DNA of 64,000 nt from Hexactinellida sp. DTS-2022 (taxonomy: Eukaryota > Porifera > Hexactinellida): positions 3,844,001 through 3,908,000 of the forward strand of contig JAPNXP010000011.1 in NCBI GenBank assembly GCA_028753945.1. The letters run 5' to 3'. The first letter of the stretch is position 1. Every line of letters begins with the position of its first letter. Of the stretch, positions 30,899 through 42,442 are shown one piece after another. A program made the position numbers and the translations under genes. A model generated the notes under the pieces. It saw nothing but the letters and a program-made list of their open reading frames with translations. It did no database searches and was not told the origin of the DNA.

Positions 30899-30998
30899 TA
30901 TCATAGTAAATCCTGTTCCCCCGAACAGGATTTCCTAGGAAATACTGTTCCCTGTTCCCGGTAATACTTACAACAACCCTCTGAACGCCTATGAATTA

Positions 30999-31166
30999 CA
31001 GTGAACTTACGATACGTTATAAAGAAGTCGGATATAACGAAATAGACATTTCCCCCCAGAGCACTAAATGTATTAATTATCATCTGCTTATAACGAATAT
31101 CCGGATATAACGAAGGAATTTACACGTCCCAACTTCCAAGCACTTCGTTATAAAGAGAGTTCACTG
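30999..31166. mobile_element. M2-family MITE, complete
   Basis: CAGTGAACTTACGATACGTT to CGTTATAAAGAGAGTTCACTG, TA-flanked. Confidence 0.8.
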
Positions 31167-31429
31167 TATATGGGTTAGTATGTGGAGCAGAATGGAGCAG
31201 AAAATGATTTATCTATAGGCCATAAAATTACACCGGACCAAATAAAAACAGAGATATTATTCTGACTCGATCAAATAATTCGCGACTGAGAATTCAGAGA
31301 CTGCCATATGTGTAGTCTTATTTGTATTGAAAATTGTACGGTCAATTGCAAGAAAAATGTAAAGATATAAATAGATTTTAATGGGTTTGTTACACCTTAA
31401 GGGGCTGAGGCAGCGATACATGCAGCACG

Positions 31430-32740
31430 CTACTACCTGGATACACATATCCTTTGAAGCTAGACTTCAAGAATGCCTTTAACAGCATCCGTAAAGACAA
31501 AATGTTGACAGCAGTGAGGGATAAAATCCCAAACATTTCCCCTTTCGTATATGTTCTCTAACTATTCAGAACCATGCAGGCTATTTTGGGAAGACAGATA
31601 TCTGGAATCGGCCGAGGGAGTGCAATAGGAGGACCCTCTGGGACCTTTGTTGTTCTGTTTATCATATGCATCCACCACATTACATCTAATCTAAAATCTG
31701 AGCTATCCCTACTTTATTTGGATGACTGGATGGTAGGTGACGAAGCTAAAGATCTTGTATCTGACCCATCAACCAGTGGCGCGCAAACAGGGGGGAGGGG
31801 GGCGGAGGGGCGTGCTCCCCACCGTAAAAAGTTGAAGGGTGATACCGTGCCCTCTGGATAAAAATAAAATGTTGAATATAATTTAGGATTGGTTCCATGA
31901 ATGGTTACAAATCGATATCTGGGTATCTCGCAATCAATTTTTTTCTGAAGAGCAAGCCTCCCAGATCGCCAAAGGGTCTCTCACTACACTCGCTCTGCGC
32001 CCCCCAAACTTTAGCCTCATACTTGTAAACTTTGCGCCCATGCCATCAACCATCGAAGTGGCCGAAAATGAACTTGGACCTTAAGAGGAAGAAGTCAGAA
32101 ACCAACTCTTATGGTATAAATACGCTTGACTTAATAACCGCTGAAGTTCAAGATATAAAAATCACCCTCCCAGATCAAGCGACACTACTCGGCTCGCCTC
32201 TAGGCAGACTGGATAGTATTTCTTTAGCAATTCGGGAGAAAGTGAGCAAACTAGTGATAATAGGAGAGAGGCTCAACTATTTTCAATCCCATGATCCTCA
32301 GGGCTCAGGCACTCCTTTGCTCTACCCAAAATGCTCTACATTCTTCGGACTTCTCCCTGTTATGAATCTGATGACCTTTTCAAGTCGTTAACCAGCAGGA
32401 TATTGAATATATCCTTTCGAGATAACGAGTATGCGTGGACTCAGACGGTGGGTCTGGCGGGCTAGGAATCTGGAGTGCAGTGCAGCTTGCGCCGCCTGCT
32501 TTTATAGCCTCTGTTGCTTCCTCCGAACTAGTCCAACATATAATGCCAACCTGATCACGCCACTTACACAAACTTCGTCTCGAAAATGCTATACACCGAC
32601 GGGAAAATATAAATAAACAGCCAGCACCGTTACCCCGCTTAGTACACATCCAGAAGTCATGGGATACTCTAGCCTCACTCAAGAAAATGACTTCATTGCA
32701 TTGATAACCAATGCGCCAGATGATCTCTCACGTGCACGCC
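31430..32740 (+). pseudogene. reverse transcriptase remnant (non-LTR type), interrupted
   Basis: A plus-strand frame begins with KLDFKNAFNSIRKDKML, the first conserved RT block with the catalytic Asp, then the IGRGSAIGGPSG block, then LLYLDDWMVGD, the YxDD-type active-site block (about 31710-31742). After a 269-bp insertion the frame continues with DPSTIEVAENELG, QATLLGSPLGRLDSISLAI and REKVSKLVIIGERL. Further coding-like pieces run to about 32720. Stops (31559, near 32082) and frameshifts make it inactive. It reads like a retrotransposon-derived RT; the clade is not resolved. Confidence 0.7.
31774..32042. mobile_element. hAT-type MITE inside the RT remnant
   Basis: Flanked by perfect 8-bp CCATCAAC (31766-31773, 32043-32050). 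Starts CAGTGGCGCGCAAAC and ends TTTGCGCCCATG. Its removal rejoins the RT frame (SDPSTIEVAE). Confidence 0.85.
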
Positions 32741-33190
32741 ATGTTGTATGACGGTTTACTTACCATGACAGTTTACTTACCTCTACTCATTTTCTAATTT
32801 TTTGATTTATTTTAATAGTAGAGTAATAATTACCATATATGAGTATGCATAATTGATTACGTATATGTGGTTAAATCCCGCGAGAAATCATTACCAAAAG
32901 TGTTCTAGATGTTTCCAGTATATTTGAAAATTTAAGTCTAATTGATTCCATGACTGTAGGTGATTATATTTACGAGCAATCAGAAGTAAACACTGGCCTG
33001 GAAATGAAATGAGCAAATACTTGACTTATCTAGCCGTATAATATAGTAGGCCATGGTATGGCACAAACTTTCGGCGACTGTAATTTAGAATCACATAGTT
33101 TATTGGAAAAAGGCGGTTCATTCAACTCCAAGGTTTCCAATATTCGGCATATACTTCAATATACAAATTTACAGTTAAAGTTTCTTAGAA
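32741..33190. other. gap: no gene recognised
   Basis: AT-rich DNA with an inverted pair near 32751-32775 (TGACGGTTTACTTACCATGACAGTTTACTTACC is a direct duplication of about 16 bp). Nothing else is supportable. Confidence 0.4.
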
Positions 33191-33194
33191 ACAG

Positions 33195-33406
33195 GCCTTC
33201 ATCTGGCCCTAAGAGATCCGCAGACCTTAGGTGATGTTGATTTTACAATCGCGCACCCAAATTTACCAAAAAAATACCAAAATTAGTATTAAAAATACTC
33301 TGGGTGCGCAGTGCGCACCCAAATTGATTCCAATTTCACGCATCCTCCAGCATTTTCCATATAAACAGGCACCCCTGGTGCGCGCCGCACACCCAGACGA
33401 AGGCCT
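33195..33406. mobile_element. MITE with GGCCTTCATCTGG ends
   Basis: Ends AGGCCTTCATCTGG and CCAGACGAAGGCC, with internal GGGTGCGC words in both orientations. The TIR resembles that of the family at 41663-41848 (TTTCATCCAGGC), so they may be distantly related. Confidence 0.6.
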
Positions 33407-33977
33407 GCTTAGAAATGATAAAACATGGCATTGAAACATGTTCTAAACCTCTAAACATTGCTCAACAGTACTTTCAAAAGCACCTTACTAATAAACCGGG
33501 GGCCTGAAACCCTAGCTACGTCGCTGATTATTGTATGACAAAAGTATAACATTAATGGTTTTGAACAATTTAATCGAATAAGGATTCATGCAAGGGTTGA
33601 TATTGTTTGTGACTTTTATCCATGGTCTGACACGAAGTATCGAAATAACAATTTTAATAACAAATATTGTAAGATTAACCCATTTGCTATGTAAAGTTGA
33701 GATGTTGAACAGTGTACATTATAACCCATCAATTATAATAAGTATAATGTCATATATATCCTTGTATATTGTCCCATAAGATTTATCAATATATAATCAC
33801 ACAAATAATATTCTTCTAATATATACAGTAGAACTGGTTATTTAGAATCACAAAAATAAAAAGCATTCAATACAAAATAAATCCAGACACAAATCCTGTT
33901 ATTATATTAACACACTCTATTTCTCTATAACAGACTTACAATACTCAATTCTGAGAATACCTAATTCATAGCGTAAT
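33407..33977. other. gap: no gene recognised
   Basis: AT-rich, with no convincing coding frame. The right part is probably the 3' UTR of the minus-strand NHL gene. Confidence 0.4.
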
Positions 33978-35234
33978 CTAATAAGCCTGTAGCAGGTACT
34001 GCTTCTTACAGCAACACACAATCAGGTTGTTATCTGCATCCAGCACGATTCCTCTGGGAAAGTGCATACCATCTCTGTCTTGTCCCTGTTTCCCCACACT
34101 CGCTATCTCTTTCCCTTCCTTATTATACACGCGCACTAGTTTATCCGAATGTGTTGTCACCATGATATTCCAGTGCTTATCGATACAGAGGAACGCATCA
34201 AGGAGAGCCGAATACTTATATAGCTTCACACACCTTAACAGTTGAGCTGACAAGTCAAACACATGTATTGGGTAATCGCTACTCGAAATCAGTAATACAA
34301 TCTCTCCATCCACTGCCACCATATCCTGGAGACTTGAACCAAGCACTTTACTCTTCTTGATGTGGCTAGATGTGATTTGCTCTAGCTTCACTTCAGTCAG
34401 GTCTAATGCTAACACACTCAAGTGTGACAGGTCATACGCACCTGTGTATACAGAGTTGTTCCAAATAGCTAATCCTTTGATGCCAGAACGCGCGTTAAAA
34501 GTAGCTTCTTGTAGACCAGTGTTCTTGTTTAGTTTGTAGACTACTGTGGCAGGGAGGAATGAGTTGTTGTGGCAGAAGATAGAACTCTCGTGTATCGCCA
34601 TTCTCCCGATAGCAGACGGGTAAGCAGGCAGTGCAAGCGTGCGAATGAAGTCTCCTACTTTGTTGAATATCTGTATTTTCCTACCAGAAGCATCTCCTAC
34701 ATAGACATCACCGGTTCCTCTGTCAATAGCAACTGACTTAGCTTCGATAACCTCGGTGTTTGCCTTGCCCAGGCTTAGCAAGGCGCTCCATAGAGGCTTA
34801 TTGCTGTCTTCTAGCTCGAATGAGCTCTGTGGGTATATAATCAGCTCGCATAATGGGTCTATCTCTCCAACAATTCTAGTGAAAGTGGAGCTCCATTTTA
34901 ACCGGAATTGTGGTAGTTTCAAAGGGATTTTATCAACTTCATCTGAGAGAGCGTTTAACATCGATTGATTATCAGACAGATCTGTGCCTATACCAGATCC
35001 CACTTTATTTAGTTGAGTCAATCGGGACTGCTTCTCCCCCACCTCCCCCCTTACTTCGCTTATTTTATCGTTTATTTCTTTCAGCATTTGTTCTCTCCTG
35101 GTTTCAGCTGTTCGTATTAGAGAATCAATCCTTGTGTTGATTTCAGATTTCCTATCCTCAGCAGAAAGCAAGAATTTATCAAACTCATCTGCCAGCTGAG
35201 AAACAGCATCTCCTACTGGCGACTGCTTTGCCAT
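33978..35234 (-). CDS. coiled-coil plus NHL-type propeller protein
   Basis: Single-exon frame of 418 residues. Residues 15-105 are heptad-rich (EFDKFLLSAEDRKSEINTRI, KISEVRGEVGEKQ). From about residue 165 a propeller begins (AKSVAIDRGTGDVYVGDASG, then RKIQIFNKVGDFIRTL) and ends with FPRGIVLDADNNLIVCCC. RING and B-box modules of TRIM proteins are absent. Blades are more diverged than in the gene at 13785-14993. Probably a cytoplasmic scaffold or RNA/protein-binding protein; the partner is unknown. Upstream (35235-35384) is short and AT-rich before the minisatellite element. No lesions. Confidence 0.82.
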   Translation of the reverse strand: MAKQSPVGDAVSQLADEFDKFLLSAEDRKSEINTRIDSLIRTAETRREQMLKEINDKISEVRGEVGEKQSRLTQLNKVGSGIGTDLSDNQSMLNALSDEVDKIPLKLPQFRLKWSSTFTRIVGEIDPLCELIIYPQSSFELEDSNKPLWSALLSLGKANTEVIEAKSVAIDRGTGDVYVGDASGRKIQIFNKVGDFIRTLALPAYPSAIGRMAIHESSIFCHNNSFLPATVVYKLNKNTGLQEATFNARSGIKGLAIWNNSVYTGAYDLSHLSVLALDLTEVKLEQITSSHIKKSKVLGSSLQDMVAVDGEIVLLISSSDYPIHVFDLSAQLLRCVKLYKYSALLDAFLCIDKHWNIMVTTHSDKLVRVYNKEGKEIASVGKQGQDRDGMHFPRGIVLDADNNLIVCCCKKQYLLQAY

Positions 35235-35384
35235 TGACTATCAAGAATAATCAATTAAAAATCTTGTAAACCTATCCGACGTAAAATTTTGTGGTGAATG
35301 CATGGTGTACTAAATAGTGGAACAAATTATTCAAAGATCAAAATGAACCCAGAAGTCAGCTTCCAACGGGCATTATAGGACTGT

Positions 35385-35915
35385 CACGGAAATTTGGTCC
35401 GGGGGACCAAAATTTTAATGGAAATTTGGTCCTTCTGTGGAAAATTGGTCCCTCTGAGGTTTGTGTTTATTATTTGCCGTATTACTAGAATAGTAGCCTA
35501 GGCGATTTTTCGTCTTATTTGGACCAAAAATTTTATGAATATGTCTGTCACTGGAAAATTTGGCCCGAAAAATTGATCCGGTATCGGATTGCCAGCGGTC
35601 CCCCCGTGTCAGATGTCCCCCCGGACATGTGGCCCTAGGGTCAGATGTCCCCCCGGACCTGTGGCCCTAGGATCAGATGTCCCCCTCGGACTCGTCACCC
35701 TAGTGTCAGCTGTCCCCCCGGACCTGTGGCCCTAGGGTCAGATGTCCCCCCTCAGGGTTAGATGTCCCCCAATCGAATACTGGTGAACTCGGCCCAAAAC
35801 GAATTCGGTCTATAAGAGAACTCGCCCCATAAGGGAACTCGTCCCTTAACAGAACTCGCCCCTTAACAGAACTCGCCCTAATGACTTCGGCCCATTGGAG
35901 AACTCGGTCAAATAC
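35385..35915. repeat. three stacked minisatellites, left copy
   Basis: Array A (35385-35590): GGAAATTTGGTCC-type words. Array B (35590-35772): about five copies of a 33-37 bp unit GTCAGATGTCCCCCCGGACC followed by TGTGGCCCTAG. Array C (35785-35910): AGAACTCGCCCCTTAAC units. The same order recurs in the same orientation at 38940-39400. Flanks the MULE. Confidence 0.85.
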
Positions 35916-36347
35916 TACTCCACTAATTTGCTATTTAAGTTATCAGAGATATAAATAAATTGAATACATGTAATTGAGACACTTCAATGTGGAAATTCAA
36001 AACAATAGCAACAATACAATGAGTTTCATATTGTAATTTTCATAATGGAGAATAGCAATGTTCACAATTTACCACAACCTATTGCTGAAAGCACCCGTTT
36101 ATCAACCGTGTGGATACACGAGAGCAATTCAAGCGAGGAGTTATCACACACTGCCTTACCTTCGTTCAACATATCCGAATCTTTTCAAGATCCTTTGTCA
36201 GACCCTGAGCCAGAACATCCTCAGTTGGTTCCCGAATTAACAGATCAGCCTCTTATTCATTCTCAAGACAATCTTTCGTTCGAAATTATTGAAAACGGTA
36301 CACAAAGGTTCAATAAGCTTTAGTTGATAGTAATGGTTATTCATATA

Positions 36348-36712
36348 CAGTGGATGCCGGTTATAAGCACATCGTCGGGAACTGCACTTATGGTGCTTAT
36401 AACCAGGCACGTAGCTACGGGGGAGCAAGGGGGGGCGACCGCCCCCCCAAAAGTACTCCTCGCCCCCCCTCCCAAGAGAATTAGGAAGTGTTCGTTATAG
36501 TAAATAGAGTGATTCGTCCCCCACTTGCCCCCCCGACTCCCTGCACTTGCCCCCCCAACATAAAACTTGCCCCCCTGAATTACATACTCTAGCTACGTGC
36601 CTGCTTATAACCGACATAAATTATACAGGGTAGATGGCAAACGTTTTCCAACATAGTGTGCTTATATCCGATATGTTCTTATAACCGGTGTGCTTATATC
36701 CGACATCTACTG
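36348..36712. mobile_element. M8-family MITE carrying a nested hAT MITE
   Basis: Outer ends CAGTGGATGCCGGTTATAAG and GTGCTTATATCCGACATCTACTG with TA flanks. Nested inside at 36404-36603 is an element with ends CAGGCACGTAGCTA / TAGCTACGTGCCTG and a perfect 8-bp TSD CTTATAAC (36396-36403, 36604-36611). The inner one has runs of 7 G or C. Confidence 0.88.
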
Positions 36713-37427
36713 TACTATGAAATCACACAAACACAGTAGATCTGGTTGTGTTGTGTGGCGTTGCACTCTCCGAAGGAAAACTATAACATGTTCTGCCACC
36801 GTTATTCAGATTGGTGAAGTCTTTACTCCCGGTCCTAATTATCATATTCACCCTGCTCAACCTGGATTAGATATTAAAGTGAAAATTACAAAGAAAGTGC
36901 ACCAAATTGCGAAGGTAAACGTTTTCGTTCTGCTTCTGCAATTGTGGAAGATGTGATGTCTACTGATTTTAGCTGGAAAAACCATCAGTTAGTCGCCCCA
37001 AACCTTCAAAACTCATCCGCAGTTGCAATTACCAACGTCACAAAAATCGACCTACTGAACCCCAGGACATATTATTTGACTTAGATTTAAATTGGATTCC
37101 TTTGCATCTTTACCACAACTCAATCTTTTAAATAATGCGAGTGTCATCTATTGCGATGCTACTTTCAAAGTTGTTCGTCAACCATTTTGTCAACTGTTCA
37201 GTTTACATTATTTTCTAGCTGATGATAATGGTTGCAAAGTCAAGCAGGTTCCTCTTGCCTTTGTCATGATGTCACGTCGCCGCAAACGAGACTATACGGC
37301 CATCTTCCAGCATATTAAGGAAATAATACCAAGCATAAACCTATTCAGGCTGATTACTGATTTTGAAGCAGCCATCTGGAACGGAGCAAGAGAAGCTTTT
37401 CCAAACATTATCATTAGTGGGTGCATG

Positions 37428-38180
37428 GCCTACTTAATATACGGCCGTGTATGTCACCGAGAAGGCCAAAAAAATAGAAGGCCAGTTTATAAATTCCATT
37501 CTAGGATAAACTATGCCTCCTTTGTTATTATTTGGGTTGTATATGGGGTAATCAACTATTGCGAGTCCAATGGAACCACTTTTGAGAATCTCAGAATTGT
37601 GTTTAGGCGCCATTTCATGGTGACGGTAACAATTTATGGTAAAATGAAAAAAAATTCAAATATCTTAAATTTCATTTTCCTCCTACTTTCTAATACTAAA
37701 TATGGATATATTTCATATCCCAAAAGGCTACTAAATCACAAAATGGCGACATTCAAAATGTTTTAAAAATTATAAAGCAACCACATGCTAAATTACAAGT
37801 AGTATCCGAGTTACAACTTACTATTTTCGTCCATAAAACGTATATAATTGCTGGTTTATACATATTCATATACATTATATATTCGGAAAATGTAAACTAA
37901 GTATATTAGCAAATTATCTTCATTTTCTCGTAGTTCTTTTAGACTCGAATTGTATATTTTGTATATTTGTTGTGTCATCATTAAATGGCGCCTAAACAGC
38001 TTAACCACAAATCTGAGATTCTCAAAAGTGGTCCCATTGGACTCTCAATGGATGATTACCCCATATACAACCCAAATAATAACAATAAGGGGCATAGTTA
38101 TCCTATAATGAAATTTATAAACTGGCCTTCTATTTTTTGCCCTTCTCGGTGACACATACACGGCCGTATATTAAGTAGGC
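37428..38180. mobile_element. 753-bp long-TIR element in the MULE frame
   Basis: Arms of about 200 bp begin GCCTACTTAATATACGGCCG and end CGGCCGTATATTAAGTAGGC. CATG flanks both sides. The centre is AT-rich and non-coding. The interrupted MULE frame resumes after the right arm. Confidence 0.8.
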
Positions 38181-38789
38181 CATGGTGGGTATAATTTCCA
38201 TTGGGAACAAGCTCTATGGAGAAAAGTTCAGGAACTGGGACTTGCAGTTTAATATCGTACAGTAGGATCCGTTAATGAATATATTAAATTACTATTTGCC
38301 CTGTAGACCCTGTATTCCTGAAGAACATATTCTACCTTCCTAGGATAATTTCCCCCCAAAGAAGCAATTTAAAATTTATTACCGCTGCCCGGAGAATTCA
38401 TCTTTATCAAATGCAAGACTTAATACGATTATCAACCGACTACGTATTATGGATAAATTGTAATAATATGTGATATTCTCGAGATTTATTTGGTCCCAAA
38501 ATGGCGTAAAACAATAATCGCCTAGGCTACTATTCGCCTTCATTGAAATCGCAGCATGTGCAACGCCTGACATTCAACCTCTGATTGAATACATGGATCG
38601 TACATGGATGACTGGTGCAATGTGGTCTCCTGCGGATTCCTTGGGACTCCATTACTTCATATAGAAAGTGTATTAACTACTTATTTAGTATAGAATTTAT
38701 TTGTGAAACTAAAATAAAACAGTTGTTGTTTTGAAACAGAAAATACCCATAAACAACTTGATTGTAATGATATTTCGATTTCACTTAAT

Positions 38790-38865
38790 ATGAGCCCTTC
38801 GGTCTCGGTCGCTTTGCGACGGATCGATGCTACGCACCTCAAATCAACGGCCGCTATGCGGCCTT
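38790..38865 (+). repeat. hairpin module H, solitary inverted copy
   Basis: ATGAGCCCTTCGGTCTCGG, then GTCGCTTTGCGAC, then GGCCGCTATGCGGCC. The stems are kept although the loops have drifted. Confidence 0.75.
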
Positions 38866-38939
38866 ACTCCTCACTAAACCGGTGATTATATATTTAGTAA
38901 AATTTGTCATTGTTATATACATCCCAGACCCTTCCCACC

Positions 38940-39400
38940 ATGCACCATTTTCCATAATTTTGACTTGAATCCTGTCACTGGGAAATTTGTCCCGAAAAAT
39001 TGGTCTGGGGGACCAATATTCCATGGAAAAATGGCCCCAGGACCAGTTTTCCATGGAATTTTGGTCCCGGTGTCATAGTACCAGCGGTCCCCCACAAATA
39101 ATGTCCCCCCGGAACTATTGCACTAGGCCAGCTGTCCCCCCGGACCAGTGGCCCTAGTGTCAGCTGTCCCCCCGGACCTGTGGCCCTAGTGTCAGTAGTC
39201 CCCCCTCAAGGTCAGATTTCTCCCACTCGGACTAATACTAGGGTCCCAGAACAATAAACTTCACAATGTACATCACTATAGTTTCATATTCTACATTTAA
39301 AGTAGTACGATTGGGAGGCTACCTGGAGAACTCGGGCTATAGGAGAATTCGGCTTATAGGAAATCTCGGCCTGGGAGCACTCGGCCCAGAACTGAGGTTT
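38940..39400. repeat. three stacked minisatellites, right copy
   Basis: Same arrays as 35385-35915: GGAAATTTGTCCC words, then CAGCTGTCCCCCCGGACC units (39084-39215), then GAGAACTCGGGC-like units (39320-39395). Direct orientation relative to the left copy. Confidence 0.82.
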
Positions 39401-39599
39401 TAGAGCTAATTAATTCAGCTCAAAAAAATATTTATTCCTTAATTTATTGGTTAAGTGAAAAGTATAATTAATAATAAGAAAAGAAAATAATTAAGTTTTT
39501 CTGGGACTGTTATCTGAAATTAATTAACTTATTGCTGGGGCTGTTATTTGCGATACGCTTTCAATAGCTGACTTGTAGTTATGTTAACTTTCCTATAAT

Positions 39600-39837
39600 C
39601 GCGCCACAGTTATAACTTCCCTTGGAATGTTAGTGTTTCCATTTTCTGATATTTTCTGAGTTTATCTTCATGGACCAGTATTTGCTGGATAGGAATGAGA
39701 ACAGCTTCTGAATGAAGCAAAGAAGTATATAAAAAGAAATATTGCTGTGCTGGGCCCTTGTATTTAATCGATTGTGCCATCCCTCAACGTCGTCATTAGT
39801 TCGGATAGCTCTTTTGAAAACGCACCACACAAAGTTT
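39600..39837 (-). pseudogene. MULE transposase C-terminal fragment
   Basis: The minus frame contains NDDVEGWHNRLNTRA and SFYILLCFIQKLF, the region around the conserved EGWHNRL motif. Truncated at both sides. It abuts the 5' end of the NHL-type pseudogene at 39837, which lacks a start, so the insertion may have removed that gene's beginning. Confidence 0.7.
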
Positions 39838-42442
39838 CGAATTAAAGACTATAGAAGAAAAGCTGATTTGTCAGTACGAACAGGAACTGAAATACTTTAA
39901 ATCCATCGACATTAATAAAATCGGTTCTGAAGTAATGGAAGAATTATGCGTTGGATTGGAATTGGAAATTCACACACTGTACACCAAAAAGGCTGCCATA
40001 CTATCAAAGCAGACACGAGCCTCAATAGAGGATAGCTATCTACTAGAGATGTACAGAGATATAGCGAGTGCTACTCGTGATAATATATCGGATATGATTT
40101 GTTCACAGATAGAATATCTAGATACAGATGAAGAATTTACAGAAGTAGGAATGCAACTAATGAGAGCAAATGTGGTGTTTGAAAAGTTGAAGTCGAACAA
40201 AAGTATGAAAGAGTCCATAAAACAAACTCGGTTAGAAAAGTTTGATTCCCAAATGCAGGAAATTACGAATATATTCATCAACAACCAATTCGAAGTTGAA
40301 TTCAAAGACAGCATATTCCTGATAGAGAGCACACTAGCTGAGCCCGAGCTATACACGCTACCTAACCATGATTATGTGGAGGGAAACTGCCAAGGAGAAA
40401 ATAGAAAAGATTCAGTTCGATAAAGAAGACCCAGAGATCCCTATCCCGGCAATAATACTCGATAATGTTATCAACAAGTATCAGTCACTGGTTAAGCAAC
40501 TGCAAGCTGAGATTCTAAAGTTAAGAACCTACCCCATACCGGAGCCCTGGTGTTCTTATATGATGAGACAGGGACTGACACACATTATAAAAGGGGAATT
40601 CATATTCTTCGTGCATCCCGGAATAGAGGAGGACATGAGACCTCTGAACCTGTCCGATAGGGACCTACTGCCCGGGGGGATATCCCGTCAGGAATACGAA
40701 ACAAGACTAAACAGAGTAAATACAGAGATTGCAATACCGATTGGAAAGCTAGAAGATATTAACGCGAGTGATATGGAAGAACATCTTAAATGGTTTGAGG
40801 GTTCTTATGAGGAAATTGAGATTGATGTAAACTTCGCTTTCACAGAACTGAGTGATCTGTACAGAGACGCACGGAGCCTCAAGTACCTTGTTGCAGGGGT
40901 TATTTTAAGGATTTTTTATAACTTCACATCTCCGAAAATGTACGAGTATACTACGTAACCGAGCGATCACGTCCGCTAATTCGTCCTTTTACTACCCAGG
41001 TCTTTTATCTAACTTTGTAGGGATCGCGTTAATGATGTATTATTGTATAAAATAGCAACATGTTTAGAAATATACTTGAGGAATCTAAAATGATCTCTTA
41101 ATGATTCTATCTGAAATGATAGTATCTAAAGTTGTGTCAGATTTACTATGTTTGAACACATTTTTTATACTTCACATTTTGCAATTTATTACTACATATA
41201 ATCATTTATAACTTCACATTTCTCCGATCATCGGAGCTTAAAATAAACCTTGTTGACAAGAACCAAGATGATGAGCTGCTGAAGGAAATATACGACATTG
41301 TTCTTAGAAATATACGACACTATTTCGACAACAGAATCGATATTCCTTCGGTGGCCATTGACATTCTTAATGACCCAATTCTAACAGCTCCGCCAATGGA
41401 AGAGAGGAACATACCCACGGCATCTGGCATTGATAGAGGAGGGGATTGGGAGATCAATTTAGTCACACCAGCTTCTGTTGTTATTGTTGAGGATTCAGTG
41501 ATAGTAGCAGATGGATACGGACACAGAGTATCACGGTACAGAATAAGTGATCTAAATTGCATGGGATCTTGGTATAAAGACGAATACGATACTCCAGTGT
41601 CACTAACCTACTTCAAGGAATCCATATATGTAAGCTACAAAGATGCATTAATACCATTTAAACCAGGGTTTCATCCAGGCGTATGCGACGCGCTCCAGGC
41701 GCGTAATTTCAAAAGAAAACTTTTCTAGGCGCGCGAAAATCGAGAGATGCTCCCATAGACGTAATACAAATTGAGCATTTTAGGCGCGTGTGAGCGAGCT
41801 CAATCTTAATCTAGGCTCGCGGGAAATTTTGCCTGGATGAAAGCCTGATTTAAACTGACATGGCAAGGTTATGAAATAGTTCGCATCGATGACAAGACTC
41901 CAATCGCTATCCCGCAGATAAGCTGCACAGCAAGCAATGAGGATAATCTCTATGTCGGGACTGTAGCACCGAGTCTGCTGCTGATTAACACGGACACCAA
42001 CAGCGTAGAGAGAGAGTACCCTCTGCAGGTTATGCGCTACGAGACCAGCCACAAGAAAGCGAGCAGATATCCGTGGTTGCAGGACATGAAAGCTCTCAGT
42101 AATGCCATAGTCTGTCTCTTCACTGGGTCTCCATCTCCTCTCCAGGCGTTCTTCTTCGAAGGAAAACTCATTCGGTCCGTAATAACAGAGGACCAGATTA
42201 CAGAGGCGTACCACTTTGCTGTCTATTTTAATGCAATAACGGGGGAGATGAGATTCTACATCTCAGACTTTTGGGACAATGCCATAAAGGTGTTTGATAG
42301 AAAAGGTGAGTACATAGAGAGTATCCTCGAGGAGGGAACAGAACTGTGTCAGATCTCCAGACCGACAGGAATATTCGTAGAGCTCACAGGCTACATAACG
42401 TACTGTGATATGAAGGAGAACAACTGCATACAGAGACTCTGA
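39837..42442 (+). pseudogene. coiled-coil/NHL-type protein, disrupted
   Basis: Coding-like pieces follow in order. 39837-40423 is an alpha-helical part (LKTIEEKLICQYEQEL..., no ATG before 39935 in frame). From 40368 there is another frame with EKIQFDKEDPEIPIPA. 41230-41662 is a propeller part: VVIVEDSVIVADGYGHRVSRY. 41855-42442 has FYISDFWDNAIKVFDRKGEY and GIFVELTGYITYCD. Lesions: a frameshift near 40400; about 300 bp of AT-rich insert or intron (40925-41230) flanked by ATAACTTCACAT-type direct repeats; and a MITE at 41663-41848. It belongs to the same coiled-coil/NHL family as 13785-14993 and 33978-35234. Probably not functional. Confidence 0.7.
41663..41848. mobile_element. TTAA-target MITE inside the NHL-type frame
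   Basis: 186 bp with ends CCAGGGTTTCATCCAGGC / GCCTGGATGAAAGCCTGA, flanked by TTTAAA on both sides (41657-41662, 41849-41854). Removing it plus one TTTAAA restores the frame (ALIPFKLTWQGYE). The TTAA-containing target suggests piggyBac or Kolobok. A second copy is at 45328-45473. Confidence 0.85.

Larger units (their letters stand above)
36045..38600 (+). pseudogene. MULE (FLYWCH/MULE) transposase, heavily interrupted
   Basis: Plus-strand order: an acidic N-terminal frame (36045-36323); a FLYWCH-like zinc finger (SGCVVWRCTLRR...CSATV...H, about 36735-36875); then from 37092 the MULE catalytic region with CDATFKVVRQPFCQLF, QVPLAFVMMSRRRKRDY and LITDFEAAIWNGAR. The DATFK Asp and the TDFE Asp are the first two catalytic positions in this family. 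After a 753-bp insertion the frame continues NFHWEQALWRKVQELGL (38190-38245) and decays. A nested MITE (36348-36712) also splits the N-terminal part. Confidence 0.8.
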
